Source of the DNA: Dehalococcoidia bacterium
Lineage (GTDB): Bacteria; Chloroflexota; Dehalococcoidia; E44-bin15
Length of the DNA: 52,287 bases
Assembly (NCBI GenBank): GCA_030610655.1
Contig: JAUWRG010000006.1
Coordinates: 1 to 52,287 of the forward strand
Direction of reading: 5' to 3'
Below are positions 43,738 through 52,090 of the stretch, piece after piece (within the stretch, counting starts at the first letter, position 1; each line of letters opens with the position of its first letter). The notes under the pieces are model-generated. The model was not told where the DNA came from, made no database searches, and saw nothing but the letters and a program-made list of their open reading frames with translations. The translations under genes and the position numbers were made by a program.

Positions 43738-44694
43738 TTGTTTGATTTTGTTGGGAAAAGACGGTGGTTTTTCGTCATATCGGGGATAATTATCCTTATC
43801 GGGCTAGTCTCTATGCTCTACTCTACCATTGCCTTTGGCTCCCCTGTCAAACTGGGTATCGATTTCAGCAGTGGCTGGACAATGACGGTAAGATTTGAGC
43901 AGCAAGTGGAGCAGGCGGAGCTTCGTGAGGAAATGGCGCGTTTGGGTTATGGCGATGCCGTCATTCAGAGAATAACCGACGAAGAGAATACCTTCCTCAT
44001 TCGCACAGGAGTGCTTACATCGTCTGAAAGAGTTACGGTGGAGGAGGCACTTGGCACTCAGTTCGGAGATTTCGATGTTCGAGATTCGGCATTAGCTGAC
44101 GAAACTGTATCCGGTGAAACCACGAATGTCGCTGTGATTGCCGTGATCGTTGCCTCAATCGGCATCCTACTCTACATCACCTGGGCCTTTCGAAAGCTAA
44201 TAAAGTCTTTCCGCTTCGGTATCTGTGCCCTCATTGCTCTTCTACATGATGTTCTTATTGTGCTGGGTATCTTCTCGCTTCTGGGTGTGTTCTTTGGCAT
44301 AGAGATCGATGCTATGTTCATTGCCGGCATTCTCACCGTGATCGGGTACAGTGTCAATGACAGCATCGTGGTATTCGACCGTATCAGGGAAAACATGTCC
44401 AAGAGGACCAGCAGCCCTCTCGAAACCATAGTGAACAACAGTATTACAGAGACCCTGCCTCGATCCATGAACACCAGCTTAACCACCTTATTCGTCCTGC
44501 TGGCTCTTTTCCTTTTCGGCGGGGCAACCATCCACAACTTTATCCTCGTCCTTTTAATCGGTGTCATCACCGGCACCTACAGCTCACTCTGCATTGCCAG
44601 CCAGTTGCTCATTGTCTGGGAGCGTGGTGGGTTTAGCAGGTTCTTTAGATCTCTCAGGCGCATGCTGCCTAGGCGAGCACCTGTCAGGGTTTAA
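43738..44694 (+). CDS. secF: Protein translocase subunit SecF
   Basis: A 318-residue partner of SecD with six membrane helices. It shows KLGIDFSSGWTMTVRF after helix 1 and GYSVNDSIVVFDRIRENM, the family signature, in helix 4-5. The start is TTG, with AGGAG seven bases upstream; no better ATG lies in frame before the conserved FDFVGKRRWFF. Confidence 0.96.
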   Translation: MFDFVGKRRWFFVISGIIILIGLVSMLYSTIAFGSPVKLGIDFSSGWTMTVRFEQQVEQAELREEMARLGYGDAVIQRITDEENTFLIRTGVLTSSERVTVEEALGTQFGDFDVRDSALADETVSGETTNVAVIAVIVASIGILLYITWAFRKLIKSFRFGICALIALLHDVLIVLGIFSLLGVFFGIEIDAMFIAGILTVIGYSVNDSIVVFDRIRENMSKRTSSPLETIVNNSITETLPRSMNTSLTTLFVLLALFLFGGATIHNFILVLLIGVITGTYSSLCIASQLLIVWERGGFSRFFRSLRRMLPRRAPVRV

Positions 44695-44697
44695 TAG

Positions 44698-45819
44698 ATG
44701 CATGGTAGCCTCAGCCTCTACATTCACATTCCTTTTTGCCAATCGAAATGCCACTATTGCAGCTTTAATTCCTACAGTGGCATGGAATGGTTGATACCAC
44801 AGTATGTGGAAGCCCTTATCAAGGAGATACGCGGTTGGGATCGGGGCGGAACAGTTGATACCATGTACGTCGGTGGGGGTACACCAACCATCCTCGATGG
44901 TCAGCATCTCGGCACCATCCTTGAAGCTTGCGGTCGTGCCTTTGTTGTGGCTCCTGATGCGGAGATAACCATTGAGGCCAACCCGGGCACCATTAGTGAG
45001 CCCTTTCTTCGCCAGCTACGAGCCCTGGGGGTAAACAGATTGAGCCTCGGGGTGCAAAGCTTTGATGACAGGAGGCTCAATGAGCTTGGTCGTCGCCATT
45101 CCGCCAGCGAAGCCCTGGAGGCCTTTGAAGTGGCAAGGAACGCTTTTAACAACGTTAACATAGACTTGCTTTACGCTTTGCCCAGCCAAACCGTTAAAGA
45201 ATGGCAGCAGGCCCTGGAAAAAGGGCTTGGCCTTAAGCCTGACCATGTATCCCTCTATCCCCTGACTATAGAGGAGGGCACCCCTTTGTCACAGGAGATC
45301 GCTTCGGGAAAAGTGGTGAGGCCAGACCCCGACCTGGCTGCGGAGATGTTCCTTCTAGCCGAGGAGATGCTTGGTGATTATGACCATTACGAGATATCTA
45401 ACTGGGCCAGACCGGGTAGGAGATGTCAACATAATCTGACCTACTGGAAGAACCTCCCCTACCTTGGCTTTGGTGCTGGGGCCCATTCCTATTTTCAGTG
45501 CCGTCGTTTCTCCAACCTCCTTTCGCCTGTAGAATATGTTCAACGGTTGAACGAGGCGGATTCTCCTATTGAGCAGGAGGAGTATATCGGCGAGGTGCTG
45601 GAGATGGCAGAGACTATGATACTAGGGTTGAGGCTCAGGGAAGGAGTTAATCTTGTGGAGTTTTCCAATCGTTTCAACAGGGATGCTGCTTCTGTCTACG
45701 GGGATGAAATCGATGAACTGGTGGGTCTTGGCCTGCTTCTTAACGATGACAGTACCATCTGCCTTACTCAGAGGGGAAGGCTTCTGGGGAACCAGGTCTT
45801 CCTACGCTTCCTTCCTTAA
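44698..45819 (+). CDS. hemW: HemW-type radical SAM heme chaperone
   Basis: A 373-residue radical SAM protein (often mis-annotated as oxygen-independent coproporphyrinogen oxidase). The cluster motif is C14-x3-C18-x2-C21 in PFCQSKCHYC. HemN proper has an additional Cys four residues on, absent here (SFNSY), which favours HemW. YVGGGTPTIL, RLSLGVQSFDD and a C-terminal HemN_C-like domain follow. Its start is three bases after the secF stop and its stop overlaps that of the convergent gene. Confidence 0.93.
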   Translation: MHGSLSLYIHIPFCQSKCHYCSFNSYSGMEWLIPQYVEALIKEIRGWDRGGTVDTMYVGGGTPTILDGQHLGTILEACGRAFVVAPDAEITIEANPGTISEPFLRQLRALGVNRLSLGVQSFDDRRLNELGRRHSASEALEAFEVARNAFNNVNIDLLYALPSQTVKEWQQALEKGLGLKPDHVSLYPLTIEEGTPLSQEIASGKVVRPDPDLAAEMFLLAEEMLGDYDHYEISNWARPGRRCQHNLTYWKNLPYLGFGAGAHSYFQCRRFSNLLSPVEYVQRLNEADSPIEQEEYIGEVLEMAETMILGLRLREGVNLVEFSNRFNRDAASVYGDEIDELVGLGLLLNDDSTICLTQRGRLLGNQVFLRFLP

Positions 45820-46850
45820 CTTAGCCGATGCGTCTCCTTTATCGCTTGGAGAATTGCGTCGATAGGTGGTGCCCTCCTAGCTGCAGGTGGCTTTCCCAGA
45901 GGGTCGGCTATATCGGGGTTTCCTAAGAGCATATCAAGGGTTGCCTTTATCGATGAGGCAAGCGCTTCGTAGAGGTAGCCTCCCTCCAGGGTGAAGACGA
46001 GTCGCCCCTGGCAAAGCTCGTCGGCAAGCGTTTTCAATATCCGCACCATCTCTGCGAAACCGGTGACGCTTACCTGCATCAATGATATTTGGTCTCCCCA
46101 ATGGGCATCATAGCCCGCGGAGACCATGATGAGTTGGGGTTGAAGGCGTCTTGCTACCGGAATAAGAATCTCCTCAAACACCCGCAGGTATTCCTCATCG
46201 CCACACCAGGCGGGCAGAGGAACATTTACCGTGGTCCCCTCGCCTTGTCTCGCTCCTATCTCATCGACGCGACCGGTCCCGGGGTAAAAGGGATACTGGT
46301 GGGTGGAGAAGTAGAGAACGTTGGGGTCTTCATAAAAGGTGTCCTGGGTACCATTGCCATGATGAACGTCGAAGTCTGCGATAAGGACGCGCTCTAGATG
46401 GCAGCTATCTATAGAGTGCTTGACGGCTACAGCGATATTATTAAACAAACAGAACCCTAGGGCTTCGCCGCGAGTAGCATGGTGCCCTGGTGGCCTGACC
46501 AAGGCAAAGGCGCTTGCTACTTCACCTGTCATCACCGTATCAACAGCATTGATCAAGCCCCCAGCGGCATGGAGCGCCACATCATAGGAAGCTGGTGATA
46601 CTATGGTATCAGCATTAAGCCAACCGCCTCCCGCTTTAGCGAAGGATTCCACATAGGAGATATAATCTTTAGAGTGCACTTTGGATAATTCATCTATCGT
46701 GGCAGCACGGGGGGCAACTGGGACAACCTGTTCCGTCATGTTAGCCTTCTCCAGTAGGTTGATGACATTCACCAGCCGTCCAGCATTCTCTGGGTGTTGT
46801 TCCGTATCGTGTTGCAGATAAATGGGGTCATAGATCAATCCTACGCTCAC
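45816..46850 (-). CDS. Histone-deacetylase-family amidohydrolase
   Basis: A 344-residue zinc deacetylase of the class II HDAC/acetylpolyamine amidohydrolase group. Visible: RPPGHHATRGEALGFCLFN, DFDVHHGNGTQ with metal ligands, STHQYPFYPGTG, and SAGYDAHWGD. In bacteria these act on acetoin, polyamines or acetyl-lysine; the substrate is not evident. The GTG at 46850 is preferred because GGAGGGAG precedes it and homology (VGLIYDPIYLQHDT) begins there; the frame extends 53 codons upstream without homology. It ends tail-to-tail with hemW with overlapping stops. Confidence 0.92.
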   Translation of the reverse strand: MSVGLIYDPIYLQHDTEQHPENAGRLVNVINLLEKANMTEQVVPVAPRAATIDELSKVHSKDYISYVESFAKAGGGWLNADTIVSPASYDVALHAAGGLINAVDTVMTGEVASAFALVRPPGHHATRGEALGFCLFNNIAVAVKHSIDSCHLERVLIADFDVHHGNGTQDTFYEDPNVLYFSTHQYPFYPGTGRVDEIGARQGEGTTVNVPLPAWCGDEEYLRVFEEILIPVARRLQPQLIMVSAGYDAHWGDQISLMQVSVTGFAEMVRILKTLADELCQGRLVFTLEGGYLYEALASSIKATLDMLLGNPDIADPLGKPPAARRAPPIDAILQAIKETHRLS

Positions 46851-47124
46851 AATCGCTCCCTCCTGTTTGAATAATACCAGACTCAGCTTCACCTGGCAAT
46901 TGTGGCTGATCCTGTCCAGACATAGGAGGAATCCCCTCTGATCATTGCGAAGCCCGTCCCTGGTGTGGAGGGGGAGTACAAAGGGGGTCTGGGCGTGATC
47001 GTGCTTCACTTGTCATTGGGAGGAGCGAATCGACCGGAGAACGTGATTGAGATTATTATGTAGATTTTCCCGTTATCGACTCGACTAAAGCTATTAGAAA
47101 ATTCTAGCATAATATAATTGGGTA

Positions 47125-47170
47125 GCCTAGAGCACCTGCTCTAGGCATGGTTGGAGCAGATGCTCCAACC
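47125..47170. repeat. Paired hairpin repeat (REP-like), copy 2
   Basis: Two back-to-back palindromes: 10-base arms GCCTAGAGCA/TGCTCTAGGC (47125-47146) and 10-base arms GGTTGGAGCA/TGCTCCAACC (47149-47170). They are related to the pair at 14071-14132. They lie in the 767-base gap 46851-47617, in which I see no believable gene. Another C/T-rich hairpin is at 47458-47480. Confidence 0.65.
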
Positions 47171-47360
47171 TACCCCGGTCCTTCGGACAGACTTCAAATG
47201 CTAGATGGTGCTGAAAAAGAGATGCAGGATACTTCCTGCCGGGTGTCTGAGGGTGTCACCGCTGCAGTTGTCGTTGCGCGGAGCGTTAGCGACGAAGCAA
47301 TCTCGGGGAGGAAAGAAGAGTCAATAAGTACTCCCTCCCCTGGCGTGAGGACCGATCCAT

Positions 47361-47399
47361 CGTCCGATTTATCGGACTCTCGCAAAGCGGAGGACTCCG
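47361..47399 (+). repeat. 39-base hairpin repeat, copy 2
   Basis: This differs from 8046-8084 at one base of 39. It falls within a long open frame (47147-47608) that is composed largely of such repeats. Confidence 0.8.
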
Positions 47400-47617
47400 G
47401 TCTATCGAAGGAATTAGAGGGGGATTTAAACCTACTTCATTGCCACTCTCGCCCTAGCCCTCTCCCGTCAAGGGAGAGGGAATGCGGTTGCTTTATCCGA
47501 AATGAGAGGGATAATGCAGGACAAATGGTGTATGTCACTAGTGTTGTGGACGAGCATGGTGGATTGCTCGGAAAAGGCTCCTATGCTATACTCGTGGCTG
47601 GTGGTTAGGAGGGTAAA

Positions 47618-47935
47618 ATGCCTGAAGAGAAAGAGATCCCTGAATTCTACTCAGACCAATTTATGGTCAGCGGGGGGCCTTATGGTATAGTGCTTAACTT
47701 CAAGGAAAGCCCTCCTGAGCCTGGCCCAGGCAAGGTGCCTGAAACAGTGGCCAGGGTTCGGATGAGTTATGAGCTTATCAAGACGATGACCTTCGTTCTT
47801 TGCCGCCATATAAAAAAGATAGAGAAGGATACGGGGGTCTCCTATCCCATCTCAACGAAGGTTCTTTCAGACCTCGGCGTTGGCGTTGAAGATTGGGAAG
47901 CGTTTTGGAAGTCACCCCCGGAATTTCGGGGGTAG
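47618..47935 (+). CDS. DUF3467-like protein
   Basis: A 105-residue protein beginning EIPEFYSDQFMVSGGPYGIVLNF in two adjoining blocks, with VARVRMSYELIKTMTFVLCRHIKK. These are typical of DUF3467-like small proteins that often accompany larger unknown genes. The ribosome site GGAGGG stands before the ATG. It lies 54 bases upstream of nurA on the same strand and may be co-transcribed. No function is established. Confidence 0.65.
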   Translation: MPEEKEIPEFYSDQFMVSGGPYGIVLNFKESPPEPGPGKVPETVARVRMSYELIKTMTFVLCRHIKKIEKDTGVSYPISTKVLSDLGVGVEDWEAFWKSPPEFRG

Positions 47936-47989
47936 CGCTTTATACAAGCGCCTCTAGCGAAGCATTATTCCCGATTGAGGAGGCGGTAG

Positions 47990-49189
47990 ATGCCCCTGGA
48001 CCTGGCTCAAGTTGCAGCCCGGATCGAAGATTTGGCGGCGAAGCTCAAGGCAGAGGAAAAGGGGAGGCTGGAGCGTCTCGAACATGCACTCCAACTCCTC
48101 CAATGCGTCGATATTGAGCACTTAAAGGATAGGATCGCCGGTAGCAAAACCACCTGGCTTGTTGCTGGACTGACCAGTGGTCTGGCGCAGCACTACAAAG
48201 CACCGACTTGCCCCTCGGAACTAACCGTCCTCGCCACCGATGGCTCCCAAATCGATATTGACCGTCATAGCTCAGTTAGATGCTTTCTGATAAATATTGG
48301 CAGCGTCACCCTCCAATATGGGCAGGACCCCGATGCCTCGCTGGAAAGCGAGTCCGCTCTCTTTTTTGGCGATGACCTGGTGATCACCGGCCCCGCTGGC
48401 AGGGAAGAGCCAATAGAAGGAGCACTACTTGGAGTCAAGCGAAGCGTTGAAGAATTGCGCGCCCTGGCAAGAATTGCTCAAGAGCTTCCTTGTGAAAGGC
48501 CGACCCTCGCTCTCATTGATGGTTCGCTCATCCTGTGGGGGCTGGCAGCTAGGGACTTCGAGGGGGCCAGAAACTACGTTAGAGAAGAGCTATTGAACCG
48601 CGGTTATCTTGACGCACTTGACCGGATGAAACGTTGTGGCGAGAAGAAAAATCTTGCCCTTGCCAGCTACATCAGCTACTCGCGCAGCACCGACGTAGTA
48701 AATGCCCTGAGAGTCGCTCTCTGCCCTCATGACCCGGCTGACTGCGACTGCTATTGCTCGGAGGGTGGCCAAAGGGAGTGCGACGCCGTCGCTGGCATTA
48801 GGGACTCTGACCTTTTTCAAACGCTTCTCGGCTGTGGTGAGAGGTCGCCCATCTTTATCAGTGGCTCCAGATTTATGCACAAGCACTACGGAGACCACCA
48901 AATCCACTTCTTCTACCTCAAACTAGATGAAGAGATCGCCAGGGTTGAGATTCCATCCTGGGTCGCCGATGATGAGGAGCTTGTTAGCTTGGTTCACTCC
49001 CTCGTTCTCGACCAGTGCCAACGCGGGCATGGTTATCCAGTGGCGCTCATGGAGGCCCATGAGAAAGCGGTGGTCACTATCGCCGACCGCGAGCGCTTCT
49101 GGCAACTTGTGGAGCTTTCCCTGGCGGAGAACAGACTAAATGTTAGGAGTTCAGGCAAGCGAAGGAGCAAGGTGTTGAGATGGGTTTGA
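47990..49189 (+). CDS. nurA: NurA-domain 5'-3' nuclease
   Basis: A 399-residue protein with the NurA fold: catalytic-type ATDGSQIDIDRH (Asp84), LIDGSLILWG in the middle, and a C-terminal YPVALMEAHEKAVVTIADRERFW region. NurA works with the HerA hexameric translocase to resect DNA ends; a HerA-like start lies at 51965, 2.8 kb downstream, but is truncated. A cysteine cluster (CPHDPADCDCYC) sits in the centre. GAGGAGG precedes the ATG. Its last ~33 residues are repeated at 50144-50254. Confidence 0.82.
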   Translation: MPLDLAQVAARIEDLAAKLKAEEKGRLERLEHALQLLQCVDIEHLKDRIAGSKTTWLVAGLTSGLAQHYKAPTCPSELTVLATDGSQIDIDRHSSVRCFLINIGSVTLQYGQDPDASLESESALFFGDDLVITGPAGREEPIEGALLGVKRSVEELRALARIAQELPCERPTLALIDGSLILWGLAARDFEGARNYVREELLNRGYLDALDRMKRCGEKKNLALASYISYSRSTDVVNALRVALCPHDPADCDCYCSEGGQRECDAVAGIRDSDLFQTLLGCGERSPIFISGSRFMHKHYGDHQIHFFYLKLDEEIARVEIPSWVADDEELVSLVHSLVLDQCQRGHGYPVALMEAHEKAVVTIADRERFWQLVELSLAENRLNVRSSGKRRSKVLRWV

Positions 49190-49280
49190 GGTATGTCTGG
49201 AGGCGGGATGTGTATGAGTGAAGCAGGGATTGCGTAAAATAATGATAGGTGAGGTTACAATTGTTTGAAAGGAGATTGCG

Positions 49281-49952
49281 ATGAATCAACAGCAGCAAGC
49301 CGAAATCGAGAAGATGGTTGAGAACATTGTGGATGAGAAGGTCAAGATGCAAGTAGCAAAGGCGCTGAATTACATAGGCGATGCTTCACGCCACTTAATT
49401 GTTACCAACGGCATTGCCAAGGCTCGAGAAGGTGGATATGGGGAACTGGCATTAAAGCTGGCGCAGCTTGTATACCAGCAAAGCCCGGAAGACCCTTACT
49501 TTTTGCTTGAACTATGCAATTGCCTTGGTCAATCACAAGCGGTGATAAACGAAATCGAACAATACAGGCAGAGGGTAGACCTTAATTCACTTCCGGGGGA
49601 TCAAAGGGCTAAAGTAATAGTGACCTTGGCAACTGGGTATAAAGAGATAGGTAAGATATCAGAAAGCATACAGATCTTAGAGGAATCGAAGACTGAACTG
49701 GCTAGGGGCATAGAGCTATTAGCGGAGCTATATTATCAGACTGGGCAGCCCCAGAAAGCAATCGACTTACTCTACGAGAGACTTAAGTGGATGGGAAGGT
49801 TAAGCGAAGACATGGCTTCCTGGCTGGCGAAGAGCTTTGATACACTGGGGAATTACTCTGAAGCTTTAGAGATGTTAGAAAAATTTACAGATGACGCTTT
49901 GATAAAGTCGATCTATGATGAGGCTGATAGGAAGCTTAAACTAGCTCAATAA
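49281..49952 (+). CDS. TPR-like helical repeat protein
   Basis: A 223-residue soluble protein built of paired helices resembling tetratricopeptide repeats. Examples are ELALKLAQLVYQQSPEDPYFLLEL, split in two helices, then AKVIVTLATGYKEIGKISESI, GIELLAELYYQTGQPQKAIDLL and FDTLGNYSEALEMLEKF. Such proteins usually bind partners. An AAAGGAG ribosome site precedes the ATG. It sits between nurA and its decayed copy. Confidence 0.7.
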   Translation: MNQQQQAEIEKMVENIVDEKVKMQVAKALNYIGDASRHLIVTNGIAKAREGGYGELALKLAQLVYQQSPEDPYFLLELCNCLGQSQAVINEIEQYRQRVDLNSLPGDQRAKVIVTLATGYKEIGKISESIQILEESKTELARGIELLAELYYQTGQPQKAIDLLYERLKWMGRLSEDMASWLAKSFDTLGNYSEALEMLEKFTDDALIKSIYDEADRKLKLAQ

Positions 49953-50143
49953 AGCGGAAAGACTCCACAAAGTGGGGCTTCTTCCCCTGCTGATAAAGAC
50001 GAAGTCAACCAGAGAGCAGTGCGCTTTGTCGAGCAAAATTGAACTGAAGCCCATCGCCATTCAGGGATGGCTTGGGCAAGGGACGCACGGCGATTGAGCA
50101 GTTTGCAGCACTCTCACCTATAACTTGTATGGCACCTCTCCTC

Positions 50144-50254
50144 ACCCACGGCAGGGCACGCTTCCGGGAGATTGTTGAGCTTTCCTTGGCGGAGGAGCGC
50201 TTAAATATCAGGAGCTCAGGCAAGAGCAGGAGCAAGCGCACAAGGTGGGTTTGA
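50144..50254 (+). pseudogene. Decayed duplicate of the nurA 3' end
   Basis: The frame ends in RARFREIVELSLAEERLNI followed by RSSGKSRSKRTRWV, identical at 24 of 33 positions to the nurA C-terminus ending at 49189. The upstream part of a NurA domain is not recognisable in 49953-50143, so this is a scar of a duplicated or replaced nurA gene. The 372-base interval to the TIR-like gene holds nothing else I can name. Confidence 0.75.
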
Positions 50255-50324
50255 GGATAGACGCTACGGCAGGTTAGCCCTGATTACAGGAGGCAGAAGT
50301 TTGTGGTGGAGGGAGGTGAGAAAC

Positions 50325-51338
50325 ATGGAAAAGGAGATTCGAGCCAGGGTATTCATTAGCTGTGGGCAAGCAAAAGGTACTGATGAAGTTGAAATAGCCG
50401 ACAAGATAGCTGAGAAACTCCATGACATGGGTTTTGACCCTTACGTTGCAATAACGGAGCATAGCCTAAGGGGAGTGAAGGAAAATATCTTTGCAAGGTT
50501 GAGTGAATCCGAATACTTCATTTTCATAGATTTCAAAAGGGAAAGATTGTTTACATTAGACAAGGGAAGTTTTAGCGATACTGGCAAGTATCGGGGTTCT
50601 CTTTTCTCTCATCAAGAGTTAGCTATAGCTACCTTTTTGGATATCGAAGCCCTGTCCTTTCGGGAGAAAGATGTCAAGGAGGATGATGGAATTTTAAAGT
50701 TTATCCAAGCTAACTGTATCGAATTCACAGACAGGCACCTACTTCCAGATGTCGTCGCTGAGAAGGTTAGGGAACGAGGATGGAATCCAAACTGGAGAAA
50801 CGAGCTTTTGCTTGAAAGAGATGGCGAAGATTTCCAAGATGTTCGATACGTTGGAGGGAAAGAGAGACCAGCACGTTTTTATCACATAAGGGTAAAGAAT
50901 ATCCACGAGGACAGAATTGCTCGTGATTGTGTTGCATACCTAGAAGGGATAAAAATTATTAAACTGAGCCGAGTGGAGCAACGGTTACAAAATATTTTGG
51001 CTGGCGAAACAAAATCTGTCGAACTCGTAGAATTCAAATGGAAAGGTGTTAATACTCCTAGAGTAGCTATTCCGCCAAAGGAATTTCGATATCTTGATGC
51101 ACTTCACATTTATTACGATTCCCAAAATACAGTTCACTTAGGTATTAACCCATTTCTTGTTGACTTTTCAGGCTATTATGAACTTTATACATTGAGAGGC
51201 ACCGGCACTTTTGAGCTAACCTATGTCGTGTTTTCAGAAAACTTCTCGCCTGCGAGAGCAACGTTTGGACTTCATATTGGAAATCAATTAGCAGATATTC
51301 AATTCTACACGAAGGAGCAGTGTGGAGGCGTGGCTTAA
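50325..51338 (+). CDS. TIR-like domain protein with beta-rich C-terminal domain
   Basis: A 337-residue protein. Residues ~6-135 have a TIR-like pattern: RVFISCGQ (strand A), IADKIAEKLHDMGFDPYVA, ENIFARLSESEYFIFIDFKRE, and SHQELAIATFL with Glu98 in the position of the catalytic Glu of NAD-cleaving TIR domains. The rest is mostly beta (YHIRVKNIHEDRIARDCVAYLEGI onwards) and looks like a C2/immunoglobulin-type sandwich. Bacterial TIR proteins often act in anti-phage defence, but no cyclic-nucleotide or Thoeris partner is adjacent. The ATG at 50325 follows GGAGGTGAG; a TTG at 50301 also has a good site. Its TAA stop lies inside an attC-like core. Confidence 0.7.
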   Translation: MEKEIRARVFISCGQAKGTDEVEIADKIAEKLHDMGFDPYVAITEHSLRGVKENIFARLSESEYFIFIDFKRERLFTLDKGSFSDTGKYRGSLFSHQELAIATFLDIEALSFREKDVKEDDGILKFIQANCIEFTDRHLLPDVVAEKVRERGWNPNWRNELLLERDGEDFQDVRYVGGKERPARFYHIRVKNIHEDRIARDCVAYLEGIKIIKLSRVEQRLQNILAGETKSVELVEFKWKGVNTPRVAIPPKEFRYLDALHIYYDSQNTVHLGINPFLVDFSGYYELYTLRGTGTFELTYVVFSENFSPARATFGLHIGNQLADIQFYTKEQCGGVA

Positions 51339-51383
51339 CAGCGTGCTTTGCAGGTCGCTTCGCAAAGGGCGGAGGCGTTAGCT
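51333..51383 (+). other. attC-like recombination site, copy 1 (candidate)
   Basis: GCTTAAC (51333-51339) fits the integron R'' core RYYYAAC and includes the stop codon of the TIR-like gene. GTTAGCT (51377-51383) nearly fits the R' core GTTRRRY (one deviation). The cores pair with an extra unpaired A, and an inner CTTTGC/GCAAAG hairpin lies between. The last 25 bases before the core's end recur at 51925-51949. Confidence 0.4.
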
Positions 51384-51531
51384 GCAATCGTCACAAGCTG
51401 TATAATAGGGATTGTCATCAATGAAAGTTAGGTTTTATAGAGATATTTGTGATTACGGCCTACGATTTATATGGAAACCCTCATGGGCGATTGCCCACCA
51501 ACGAATCATAAAAATTGATGTACCAGATGCC

Positions 51532-51655
51532 GTTCGTGGTGAGCCCCTTCGACAGGCTCAGGGCTCTGCTCAGGACAGGCTTGTCGAACCACCCTTCGAC
51601 ACTTCGATAAACTCAGGGCGAACGGAATAAATCTATTTTCGAAGGAAAGGCTCTG
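51532..51655 (-). repeat. Intergenic repeat element, copy 2
   Basis: Reversed relative to 7982-8152. Ends match (CGTTCGTGGTGAG at one side; GGCGAACGGAATAAAT and TTTTCGAA at the other), while the middle contains CAGGCTCAGGGCTCTG-type stem sequences. It interrupts a short reading frame that starts near 51421 (MKVRFYRDICDYGLRFIW), itself probably a gene remnant. No other gene is seen between 51339 and 51690. Confidence 0.65.
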
Positions 51656-51690
51656 TTAGCCTATCGAAGACGCATGAGAAGGAGGGGAAA

Positions 51691-51903
51691 ATGACACCGA
51701 ATAAGTTCCCGCCCGGTTGGGATGAAGATCGGGTTCAGCGTGTTTTAGCGCACTACGAGCAGCAAACAAGAGAGGAAGCGGTTGCTGAAGATGAAGCTGC
51801 ATATGAACAGGAAAGCCAGACCTTCATGGAAATCCCCCATGAACTGGTTCCCAAGGTTCGTAGCCTTATTGCTCAACATCAGTCAGAAACAGCGACCAAA
51901 TAA
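51691..51903 (+). CDS. Small acidic protein, antitoxin-like
   Basis: A 70-residue protein starting MTPNKFPPGWDEDRVQRVLAHYE in two blocks, with a strongly acidic middle (EEAVAEDEAAYEQES) and MEIPHELVPKVRSLIAQH. The composition resembles small antitoxins encoded next to toxins, but no toxin gene follows. GAAGGAGGGGAAA precedes the ATG. Its stop codon is followed within a base by the second attC-like site. Confidence 0.6.
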   Translation: MTPNKFPPGWDEDRVQRVLAHYEQQTREEAVAEDEAAYEQESQTFMEIPHELVPKVRSLIAQHQSETATK

Positions 51904-51951
51904 TAACAGCAGCTAAAAGGCTGCGCTTCGCAAAGGGCGGAGGTGTTAGAA
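51901..51951 (+). other. attC-like recombination site, copy 2 (candidate)
   Basis: TAACA (51904-51908) and TGTTA (51944-51948) pair as outer arms, with an internal GCAGC/GCTGC hairpin and the shared 25-base block 51925-51949 (one mismatch to 51357-51381). It starts at the stop codon of the 70-residue gene and is followed by a ribosome site for the next frame. The left core does not fit the RYYYAAC consensus well. Confidence 0.35.
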
Positions 51952-51964
51952 AGGGAGAACTGGT

Positions 51965-52031
51965 TTGCCAGCTAAGATAGGCGAAGTCATCGAGGCGTCG
52001 ACCGGCGAGTTTATGGCGCAGTGCTATGAGC
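51965..52031 (+). pseudogene. Truncated HerA-like ATPase N-terminus
   Basis: TTG at 51965, with GGGAG seven bases upstream, begins PAKIGEVIEASTGEFMAQCYE. This is the characteristic start of the HAS-barrel domain of HerA-type translocases (IGEVIEAST-EF-AQCYEL). After residue ~22 a REP palindrome takes over and the ATPase body is missing. The frame stays open into the following transposase gene. Confidence 0.6.
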
Positions 52032-52055
52032 AGGGGCACGGCGTGCCGTGCCCCT
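52032..52055. repeat. REP-type palindrome next to RAYT gene
   Basis: Perfect 11-base arms AGGGGCACGGC/GCCGTGCCCCT with a 2-base loop. Such palindromes are the usual targets of REP-associated transposases, and the RAYT gene starts 36 bases downstream. Confidence 0.75.
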
Positions 52056-52090
52056 ACCCTTGGCTAGAGTTTGTTAGAGAAGAAAGACCG

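Noticed and set aside
47147-47608. Open frame of 153 codons
   Set aside because: It is made of REP-like repeats and hairpins also found at 8046 and 14071; no protein-like composition or homology.
51412-51630. 72-codon open frame
   Set aside because: Only the first ~37 codons look protein-like; the rest is the dispersed repeat at 51532-51655, so I treat it as a remnant.
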